7,022 nt of DNA, taken from Flavobacteriaceae bacterium UBA3440. GTDB lineage: Bacteria > Bacteroidota > Bacteroidia > Flavobacteriales > Flavobacteriaceae. The notes beneath the pieces were generated by a model. The model did no database searches and had not been told where the DNA came from. It worked only from the letters and a program-made list of their open reading frames with translations. The position numbers and the translations under genes are program-made. Positions 1-6,219 of the stretch are shown here, piece by piece. The DNA lies in NCBI GenBank assembly GCA_002378585.1, contig DFSJ01000093.1, forward strand, positions 1-7,022, given 5' to 3'. Each line of letters opens with the position of its first letter. The first letter of the stretch is position 1.

Positions 1-18
1 TTTAAGACGGCGGGGTAA

Positions 19-2376
19 TTAAAAATCAAGCACCAGACCAATACTAGGGATCAACGAACCTTCTTGGGCCGGTATGGCCGATAATTGAGCGGGCGTAATC
101 AGCTCACCTTGATCCGTGCGAAGCAGACCGTATTGGGTAGGCTCCGGAGTGCTACGTCCTAAGGCATTTTGAATTTCAATAAAAAGGTTAAAAGCGAAAG
201 CACGTGCGTTCCAACGTTTGTCAATTCGCACATCTAACTGGGCAAATGACCCCAAACGCTGATCTCCCAAGTGGGTATAATCCAACTGCAACTCTGGATA
301 AGAGGACAAAGATCGTTCCACATCCACGGGAGCATATGGTGTAGTTCCGGCATAGCGAAATCGTCCACTGACTTCCCAGTTGCGGTTTAATTTAAGACCG
401 GCCGTGGCAGAAAGCAGATGGCGACTGTCCCAAGTTGATGGACGAAGAACACCATCTAGACCGCTGAATTCTGAAAAAAAGTAGGTGTATGACATGATCC
501 CGTACAACCGGTCAACCAGCCTTTGTTGAAGCAATAACTCAAGGCCATAAGTGTTTCCGTTGCCCGTGAATGCCAAAGGCTCATTCCCTAATACTTCAAA
601 TCCAGCCCCTTTATTGGCTATAGACACCCCATCCCTGAGTGAGATGGGATAATTGTGGTACTTTTTATAGAACCCCTCCAAAGTGACTAACGCGCTGGGC
701 GACAAAGCTTGCTCTAGACCCAAAACCAAATGGTCACTGCGCAAATATCTAGCTGACTCCTGATGGGCATAGGCACCTGTGGTGGATTGAAAACCTAAAG
801 CCGTGTAAGTGGGTAATTTAAAATATCGCCCTGCCGATGCATTCAGGGTGCGACCATTTCCTAAATTTAGACGTGCCGATGCCCGAGGAGACAGCGTTGA
901 AACTATGGAAGAACCGCTCAAAAAGGTGTCATCATCTGCTCTAAGCCCTATAGTGACCCCGAGTTGATCTGAAAATAATTGTCTCGAAGCTTGTCCCCAA
1001 AACCCCCACTTTAAAAAATCAATATCTGCATTGTAGGCATTATTGAAATAAATACTATTGGTGTTATTGGTATACAAGGACTGTTGGAGATGCGCTCCCG
1101 ACTTTAAAGTCCAGGCTCCTTGGCGCACAGAGCGTTGGAGTCTGACTTTGGTTTCCTGCTCTTTGGATTGATTTTCAAAAACGAGCCCAGTTCGGGTGAC
1201 ATTATCTCGAAAACGACTAAAGGTATTGTCTAAAGTATTCTGACTCAGGGTCACCAAAGTTTGTGCTGACCCACTTGGAGACCTGTGTTTCCAAGTCACC
1301 CCAAAGGTTTGGGTGTTTTGTTCTATATAGGGCACTTGCTCTAAAGTAGCTTCTTGATCGGCCGCATACACTTCAGGAGCTTCCACAGAAAAATCATCGA
1401 TAGATCCCAGCCCTAAAAAAACCAATTCATTATAGGCGTCAATCTCATGGCGCACCTTAAACTGGTAATCCCAATAATTCGGTCGAATAGGCAGGCCAAT
1501 CAATGCAAACAAGAACTGTAAATAACTCCGCCGTACTGAAGCGATATAGGTGGTTTTACTGCCTAAAGGGCCTTCTGTAGTCAAGGCGGCATCGCTTGCG
1601 CTGACGCGGATGTTGGTGCGTGCCCGTTCTGAATCCCCGTTGCGCTGTTCAAACTGAAGCACTCCAGACAATGGATTATCGTATTGGGCGCCAAAAGCAG
1701 AAGTGTTCAAGGTCACTTGCTGAATGAATGAAACATTGAGCATACCGACTGGTCCTCCACTGCTGCCTTGGGTGGAAAAGTGATTGATGTTCGGTATTTC
1801 CATGCCGTCCAGATAAAATACCGTCTCGTTGGGGGCACCCCCACGAATGATCAAGTCATTGCGAAAGCCGCCTGGGGATGGAGCAACTCCCGGTAAGGAC
1901 TGAGCAACGCGGACCACATCGTTATTTCCTCCTGGATAATTGGCTAGTTCGACAGCCGACAGTGTTTGGGTAGATAATGGAGATTCCCGATTTCGGCTGC
2001 TGTTCCATTGGGTCAAAGTTACTTCCTCCAATGTCTGCGCAGATTCTTGAAGTGTAATTGATAAGGGCGCATTTCCCTGAGAACGAACAATCGTATTGGG
2101 CAGTACCACATTTTGATATCCGAGAAATGAAATGATTAAGTTGTAGGAATTTGGGGGGATTTGCCTGAGGACAAATCGGCCCTTTTCATCCGTAACTGTT
2201 CCGTAATCGGTGGATTCTAAATAAACGGAAGCTCCTTCAATAGGTGTGTCAAACGCATCCTTCACCACACCGATGAGTTGACCATAGACAGGATCTGTTT
2301 TTTGAGCTGCTGCAGCTAGTGGAAGGATGAGCAAAAGAGCCAATGCTGACCAAAAACCATAAAAAGATTGCTTCAT
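19..2376 (-). CDS. TonB-dependent outer-membrane receptor with N-terminal carboxypeptidase-regulatory-like domain (non-SusC type)
   Basis: This is a predicted outer-membrane active transporter driven by TonB-ExbBD; its substrate cannot be read from sequence. Numbering from the ATG at 2376, residues 1-24 form a signal peptide (MKQSF, hydrophobic core, AAAAQ). A carboxypeptidase-regulatory-like beta-sandwich covers about 33-115 (GVVKD, PIEGASVYLE, GTVTDEKGRF). A TonB-box-like LEEVTLT lies at 116-122, and the plug at about 130-245 contains IRGGAPNETVFYLDGMEIPN. The rest is a beta-barrel ending in the aromatic VLDF, usual for outer-membrane proteins. At about 785 residues it is shorter than typical SusC proteins (about 1000), and no SusD follows within the window. 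The frame stays open for 38 more codons to an ATG at 2490, but only the ATG at 2376 gives a proper signal peptide, and a promoter-like motif lies inside the extra stretch. It is divergent from the regulator gene, so a link to glucan use is possible but unproven. Confidence 0.93.
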   Translation of the reverse strand: MKQSFYGFWSALALLLILPLAAAAQKTDPVYGQLIGVVKDAFDTPIEGASVYLESTDYGTVTDEKGRFVLRQIPPNSYNLIISFLGYQNVVLPNTIVRSQGNAPLSITLQESAQTLEEVTLTQWNSSRNRESPLSTQTLSAVELANYPGGNNDVVRVAQSLPGVAPSPGGFRNDLIIRGGAPNETVFYLDGMEIPNINHFSTQGSSGGPVGMLNVSFIQQVTLNTSAFGAQYDNPLSGVLQFEQRNGDSERARTNIRVSASDAALTTEGPLGSKTTYIASVRRSYLQFLFALIGLPIRPNYWDYQFKVRHEIDAYNELVFLGLGSIDDFSVEAPEVYAADQEATLEQVPYIEQNTQTFGVTWKHRSPSGSAQTLVTLSQNTLDNTFSRFRDNVTRTGLVFENQSKEQETKVRLQRSVRQGAWTLKSGAHLQQSLYTNNTNSIYFNNAYNADIDFLKWGFWGQASRQLFSDQLGVTIGLRADDDTFLSGSSIVSTLSPRASARLNLGNGRTLNASAGRYFKLPTYTALGFQSTTGAYAHQESARYLRSDHLVLGLEQALSPSALVTLEGFYKKYHNYPISLRDGVSIANKGAGFEVLGNEPLAFTGNGNTYGLELLLQQRLVDRLYGIMSYTYFFSEFSGLDGVLRPSTWDSRHLLSATAGLKLNRNWEVSGRFRYAGTTPYAPVDVERSLSSYPELQLDYTHLGDQRLGSFAQLDVRIDKRWNARAFAFNLFIEIQNALGRSTPEPTQYGLLRTDQGELITPAQLSAIPAQEGSLIPSIGLVLDF

Positions 2377-2627
2377 TTTGTCTAATATTTGTTTTGTAAA
2401 ATTAAACAAAAATAGAGCCGAAAAAAGACGGTTGATCCAACCAAAGGAGTTGATGCAGTAGGGATAAAAATTTGAATTGGTCATCATCACAAAATATGAT
2501 CCAGTATTTTCATAAAAATGATTGAGAAAAAACTAGAATACCCAGAAATATGTTGGATTTAAAAATAAAGGTGGTCAAACGGAGGTATTTACTTAATTTA
2601 GTGGTTTAGCCAAAGTCAGAAACCAAA
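2377..2627. other. Divergent intergenic region between receptor and regulator genes
   Basis: This 251-bp AT-rich gap separates two divergently transcribed genes and should hold both promoters. The receptor side has the candidate described separately. For the regulator I see only weak matches to TAnnTTTG: TATGTTGG at 2549-2556, with a TTG 24 bp upstream at 2522-2524, and TAATTTAG at 2594-2601, with no TTG at suitable spacing. Small inverted and direct copies of ATCAT/ATGAT lie at 2483-2487, 2496-2500 and 2518-2522. Neither gene has a Shine-Dalgarno-like site just before its start. No small ORF with supporting features was seen here. Confidence 0.6.
2407..2440 (-). promoter_or_regulatory. Candidate Bacteroidota-type promoter of the TonB receptor gene
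   Basis: Read on the minus strand, TATTTTTG (2414-2407) matches the Bacteroidota -7 consensus TAnnTTTG exactly. A TTG (2440-2438) lies 23 bp upstream, at the long end of the 17-23 bp spacing reported for Flavobacterium. Transcription would begin near 2400, leaving a leader of about 24 nt rich in A and T before the ATG at 2376. Such a start would exclude the upstream in-frame ATGs near 2490. The consensus is short and AT-rich, so chance occurrence is possible. Confidence 0.4.
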
Positions 2628-5426
2628 ATGTCGCTTCAAATCAAGCAGTTGTGTTTAACACTCATCCTTTTTGTCGGGGCTAATCTTCCCGTTTTTGGAC
2701 AAGAGACACCGCCCTTCCGCTACTATGGAGCCCAAGAATATCAAGCAGCAGCCCAAAATTGGAAGATCACCAACAACCCAGATGGTGAGATTTTTTTGGC
2801 CAATAATGAGGGGGTAATTCATTTTGACGGAGCCCATTGGAAGACCCTAAAATCGGTGAATCAAAGCATTGTCCGCTCCGTTTATTACTCAAATGAAAGA
2901 CTTTATATAGGCATGTACATGGAGTTTGGTTATTACCAAAAAGATCCATTTGGTATTTGGCAATACACTTCACTTTCCAAAAACATTCCGAATAAACTCA
3001 TTGAAGACGAACAGTTTTGGAACATACTTCCCCTGGGAACGCAACTGGTGTTTCAATCCTTAGATCAGCTTATTGTATACGACCCCATTAAAGAAAGTTA
3101 CGAAACCCTAATCCATAATAATGGAATCACAGGAGCGTGGGCGTCTAACAACAGTATATATGTCCAGGACACCAAAAGAGATTTCTACATAGTTGAAGGG
3201 GGGCAATGGATTAAAATAGCTAAAGGTGATGAGTTTGGAGATGCTTTGGTGATCGGGATGAAAAACCAACAAGGAGTACTTACTTTAGTCAACGAATGGG
3301 GGGAGTTTTGGAATAATAAATCTGGAAAATGGTCCATGACTTGGGACACTGGATTAAGAACCGCCCATGTATACTCCGCAACTGTTCTAGCTGATGGAGG
3401 TTGGGCTTTAGGTACTATTTCAGATGGGATCAGTATTTGGGATGCGCAAGGCCAAAAACAATACCAGCTCGGAAGCAGTAATGGAATAAAAAATAACACG
3501 GTACTATCCATACACCAAGATGACCAATCTCATATATGGGTGGGGCTTGACAATGGGATTATCTGTATCAACAACCAAGCTCCGCTGCGCAGCTATGTGG
3601 ACCAGCAAAACGAATGGGGAACGATCTATGCATCGGCACATTGGAAAGACATTACTTACCTGGGAACTAACGTAGGTCTTTTTTATAGAGATAATTCAAT
3701 GCGTCACTACGCGCAAGTTCCCGGGTCTTCAGGACAAGTTTGGTCATTATCTATACACCGAGGAATCTTGATGATGGGACATCACCTTGGGGCATTTGCC
3801 GTTGAAGCCAATAAACTAAAACCGATAAGTACAGGATCAGGGGCATGGACATTTACACAAATACCCGATACAGATTTAATGATTGCAGGTACCTACCGAG
3901 GGCTTGAATTATTTAAATGGAGAGAAAAAAGTTGGTCCAAGGTTGGAAAAATAGATGGATTTAACCTTTCAGCGCGTTACTTAGAAAGTGTAGATCAAAA
4001 AACCTTTTTGGTCAGCCACGAATATAAGGGCATATATAAACTTGGGTTGTCCGATGATTTTGAGCGTGTTTCGCTAGTGGAAAAATTAAACGAACCAGAA
4101 AAAGGGGCGCACTCAGCCCTGGCAAAATTTGAAGATGCAGTATGGTACCATGCGCCAAGCGGATTATGGAAATATGAGATAGATAGGCAAAAATTTGTTC
4201 GTCAAGAATGGGCTGATGGGCTATGGGGAAATGATCCGTATTATTCTGGAAAAATGAGTTCGTTTGACGGAAAAACACTGTGGTTATTTAAACAAAACAA
4301 AGTAGTTCGTATAACTTCATCATTGACTCAGGGAACCTATCAAACCAAAAGCTTCCCAATCGCCTTAGAAACCCTTAAGCCGATGAGGGGATTTGAGAAT
4401 ATAGGGCAACTTAAAGGTGATCGGTATTTAATTGGAGGCGTCAATCAATACTTGGTTTTGAATAACCAAGCGCTTACAAAAAATACGCCTGCACCACTCA
4501 TTCAACAAATAGAGGGACAGGATCAAAAAACAGTTGAAATATATTCTTTACCCCTATCTGGAGGTGAAATTCCATACAGGTTTAACACCATACAAATCAC
4601 CCTTGGTGCACCGGCTTTCGAAGTTTACAAAAAAACACAATATCAATACAGACTTCTAGGTCACCAAGAAAATTGGAGTGAATGGACAGATCTTGCGGTT
4701 GTCAGTTGGCCGAGACTGACACCAGGAAACTACCAATTTGAAGTCCGATCAGGATCATCTGCAGAACAACCCTCTGAAATAAGCACCTTAGTGTTTAAAA
4801 TCGCCTCACCTTGGTATTTTCATCCCTTGATGTGGTTGTTGTATTTGGTTTCTAGTTTAGCAACTATATGGAGTACGCACCGCACCTACTTGCGCTACTT
4901 CAACAGACAAAAAAAGAGAATCATGGAGGAAAACGAGCGTAACAATGAGCTCAATCAACTTCAAATTAAACAACAATTTATTCAAGATAAAAATCAATTC
5001 TTGGAAGATCAATTCAGTCAAAAGAAAAAAGAACTGGCCAATACCTTGTTACACCTGAATAAGAATATAGAATTACTCATTGAAGTAAAAGAACAGCTAG
5101 GAAAAACTAATAATGGGGATTTTTTCAGAGACTTGATTAAACGTATAGATGATAATCTTACCGACGAAGATTCCTGGAAATTACTCGAAGAGGCGTTTAA
5201 TAATGTCGATCAAGAATTTTTATCAAAACTTAAAACAGAATTTACTGAACTAAGCCCCAGTGAATTAAAATTATGTGTTTATCTCCGACTTAACCTATCC
5301 ACTAAAGAAATTGCCACATTACTCAACATAACTCCCAAGAGCGTAGAAATTAAGCGATATCGTTTGCGAAAAAAACTGAATTTAGGAAGTGAAGATCATT
5401 TACAAGACTTTATACTAGGTTACTAA
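2628..5426 (+). CDS. Membrane-tethered one-component regulator: beta-propeller sensor, Y_Y_Y domain, LuxR-type HTH
   Basis: This is a predicted inner-membrane transcription regulator of 932 residues that senses a periplasmic ligand. Residues 1-24 are a signal peptide ending VFGQ. Residues 35-620 hold propeller repeats, the clearest being NNTVLSIHQDDQSHIWVGLDNG at about 289-310. The Y_Y_Y (triple-tyrosine) domain covers about 650-728, with YQYRLLG, NWSEW and LTPGNYQFEVRS. A single membrane helix sits at about 731-750, followed by a charged coiled coil at 757-830. The C-terminal LuxR-type helix-turn-helix (875-920) contains LSPSELKLCVYLRLNLSTKE and a basic recognition region, EIKRYRLRKKL. No histidine-kinase H-box, ATPase or receiver domain is visible, unlike hybrid two-component sensors sharing the same periplasmic part. 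This architecture is known in Bacteroidota and resembles SusR-type polysaccharide regulators. The downstream lipoprotein and GH16 genes on the same strand suggest control by glucan oligosaccharides, which is inference. The ATG at 2628 is chosen because the signal peptide follows it directly. Confidence 0.92.
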   Translation: MSLQIKQLCLTLILFVGANLPVFGQETPPFRYYGAQEYQAAAQNWKITNNPDGEIFLANNEGVIHFDGAHWKTLKSVNQSIVRSVYYSNERLYIGMYMEFGYYQKDPFGIWQYTSLSKNIPNKLIEDEQFWNILPLGTQLVFQSLDQLIVYDPIKESYETLIHNNGITGAWASNNSIYVQDTKRDFYIVEGGQWIKIAKGDEFGDALVIGMKNQQGVLTLVNEWGEFWNNKSGKWSMTWDTGLRTAHVYSATVLADGGWALGTISDGISIWDAQGQKQYQLGSSNGIKNNTVLSIHQDDQSHIWVGLDNGIICINNQAPLRSYVDQQNEWGTIYASAHWKDITYLGTNVGLFYRDNSMRHYAQVPGSSGQVWSLSIHRGILMMGHHLGAFAVEANKLKPISTGSGAWTFTQIPDTDLMIAGTYRGLELFKWREKSWSKVGKIDGFNLSARYLESVDQKTFLVSHEYKGIYKLGLSDDFERVSLVEKLNEPEKGAHSALAKFEDAVWYHAPSGLWKYEIDRQKFVRQEWADGLWGNDPYYSGKMSSFDGKTLWLFKQNKVVRITSSLTQGTYQTKSFPIALETLKPMRGFENIGQLKGDRYLIGGVNQYLVLNNQALTKNTPAPLIQQIEGQDQKTVEIYSLPLSGGEIPYRFNTIQITLGAPAFEVYKKTQYQYRLLGHQENWSEWTDLAVVSWPRLTPGNYQFEVRSGSSAEQPSEISTLVFKIASPWYFHPLMWLLYLVSSLATIWSTHRTYLRYFNRQKKRIMEENERNNELNQLQIKQQFIQDKNQFLEDQFSQKKKELANTLLHLNKNIELLIEVKEQLGKTNNGDFFRDLIKRIDDNLTDEDSWKLLEEAFNNVDQEFLSKLKTEFTELSPSELKLCVYLRLNLSTKEIATLLNITPKSVEIKRYRLRKKLNLGSEDHLQDFILGY

Positions 5427-5448
5427 GAGACAATTTATCCTGTTTTGC

Positions 5449-5477
5449 CTCTACAAAAGCTCTACACGCACCCTACA
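5449..5477 (+). repeat. Three CYCTACA direct repeats at exact 11-bp period
   Basis: CTCTACA at 5449-5455, CTCTACA at 5460-5466 and CCCTACA at 5471-5477 start exactly 11 bp apart, about one helical turn, with unrelated 4-bp spacers AAAG and CGCA. The copies therefore share a core, not a full tandem duplication, which is the pattern expected of a protein-binding array on one DNA face. A one-mismatch relative, CTTTACA, lies out of phase at 5490-5496. Assignment as an operator is inference. Confidence 0.5.
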
Positions 5478-5547
5478 TCATTAGTATTACTTTACAATAA
5501 GTGATTGATTGTGAGTGTTTTAAAAAAATAACAACCTTGATGTGTAT

Positions 5548-5570
5548 TTGTAACACCCCCTCAGTTGTAA
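5548..5570 (+). repeat. Direct repeat TTGTAA, 17-bp period
   Basis: TTGTAA occurs at 5548-5553 and 5565-5570, separated by a C-rich spacer (CACCCCCTCAG) that stands out in an AT-rich region. The reverse-complement TTACAA is at 5492-5497. The pair lies 50-72 bp before the lipoprotein start codon, a suitable place for promoter or activator contacts. Hexamers this AT-rich can recur by chance. Confidence 0.3.
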
Positions 5571-5581
5571 TATTGCTTATT

Positions 5582-5609
5582 GTTTAAGATTTTAGACAAA
5601 ACTTAAAAC
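5582..5609 (+). other. AT-rich imperfect hairpin in the lipoprotein gene leader
   Basis: The arms 5582-5593 (GTTTAAGATTTT) and 5598-5609 (AAAACTTAAAAC) can pair around the loop AGAC, giving 11 base pairs with one bulged A on each side. Only two pairs are G-C, so stability in RNA would be low. It ends 10 nt before the start codon, followed by the A-rich TAAATAAAAA that replaces a Shine-Dalgarno site. It has no U-tract, so it is not a normal terminator. Confidence 0.25.
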
Positions 5610-5619
5610 TAAATAAAAA

Positions 5620-6204
5620 ATGAAAACAACAAAGTTAACATTGATGGCCTTGATGGCTATGATGATGGGATTCACTTCATGCTCTAGTGATGACGAAACA
5701 CCGGTAGTTGAAGAACCAGCACACCCATTGGTAGGCAGCTGGAAACTAACTGCAGCTCCTGGTTCGCTTGGTGTAGGTCCTGCCGCTGGAGATTACAGCT
5801 GGTGGTCAAATGATGCTCAAGTAGTTACTGACAGAGCTTGTTTGTTTGATGACCTTTACGTGTTTGAAGCGGATGGAACTTTTAAAAACGTTCAGGGTGG
5901 AAGTACTTGGTTAGAAGGATGGCAAGGTGTGTCTGCAGAAGCGTGTGGAACTCCAGTGGCTCCTCATAACGGTGCTACTCCAGGAACTTGGGCAGTAACC
6001 AATCAAACCTTGACCATTTCTGGTGCTGGTAGCTACATGGGACTTGCCAAAGTACACAACTCAGGTGAAAATGGTGCCCCAACAAACAACACCATTAACT
6101 ACAGCATGAGTTTGACCAACAACAACACGACTCTTGAATTGACCATTTCTGGTTTCCAAGGTGGTGGAGAAACTTGGTTCTTTAGATTTACCAAGCAGTC
6201 ATAA
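5620..6204 (+). CDS. Small lipoprotein, probable surface-exposed partner of the GH16 glucanase
   Basis: This is a 194-residue predicted lipoprotein of unknown molecular function. The signal peptide MKTTKLTLMA...GFTSC ends at Cys21, and the following SSDDE fits the acidic export signal that sends Bacteroidota lipoproteins to the cell surface. After a short Pro/Glu linker, one compact domain (36-192) begins HPLVGSWKL and ends WFFRF, as in lipocalin-like or other all-beta folds. It contains a dense aromatic and Cys patch: SWWS (60-63), ACLFDD (73-78), FEADGTF (82-88), TWLEGWQG (96-103) and CGTPVAPH (109-116). Cys74 and Cys109 could form a disulfide. I recall similar segments beside or inside flavobacterial glycoside hydrolases but cannot assign a named family. 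Its position 15 bp before the GH16 gene suggests glycan binding or an enzyme accessory role. It is far too short to be SusD. Nine of 12 Asn codons are AAC, suggesting strong expression. There is no Shine-Dalgarno site; the leader is A-rich. Confidence 0.88.
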   Translation: MKTTKLTLMALMAMMMGFTSCSSDDETPVVEEPAHPLVGSWKLTAAPGSLGVGPAAGDYSWWSNDAQVVTDRACLFDDLYVFEADGTFKNVQGGSTWLEGWQGVSAEACGTPVAPHNGATPGTWAVTNQTLTISGAGSYMGLAKVHNSGENGAPTNNTINYSMSLTNNNTTLELTISGFQGGGETWFFRFTKQS

Positions 6205-6219
6205 TTAATACCTTTCCCC

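Larger units (their letters stand above)
5427..5619 (+). promoter_or_regulatory. Regulator-to-lipoprotein intergenic region with clustered repeats
   Basis: This 193-bp gap probably carries the control region of the downstream lipoprotein-GH16 pair. It is AT-rich and contains, in order, the CYCTACA triplet (5449-5477), a TTACAATAAG (5492-5501), an A-tract (5521-5529), two TTGTAA copies (5548-5553 and 5565-5570) and an AT-rich inverted repeat just before the start codon. Single-mismatch copies of the -7 consensus TAnnTTTG lie at 5543-5550 (TGTATTTG) and 5568-5575 (TAATATTG), but neither has a TTG at the usual 17-23 bp. No convincing intrinsic terminator for the regulator gene was seen, so readthrough cannot be excluded. 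Confidence 0.55.

Noticed and set aside
2377..2490. N-terminal 38-codon extension of the TonB receptor
   Set aside because: It precedes a complete signal peptide and overlaps the candidate promoter; treated as untranslated.
2481..2522. TCATCATCAC microrepeat and ATCAT/ATGAT copies as an operator
   Set aside because: They are short, AT-rich and irregularly spaced; not distinguishable from chance.
2655..4278. Several minus-strand open frames of 60-108 codons inside the regulator gene
   Set aside because: They are antisense shadows of a gene with continuous domain content and show no signal, motif or leader of their own.
2628..5426. Regulator as a hybrid two-component system sensor
   Set aside because: No histidine-kinase, ATPase or receiver segments exist between the membrane helix and the HTH.
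5427..5619. Intrinsic terminator after the regulator gene
   Set aside because: No GC-rich stem followed by a T-tract was found; the only hairpin is AT-rich and sits in the next gene's leader.
5620..6204. Small lipoprotein as a SusD homologue
   Set aside because: It is 194 residues and apparently all-beta, whereas SusD proteins are about 500 residues and helical with TPR units.
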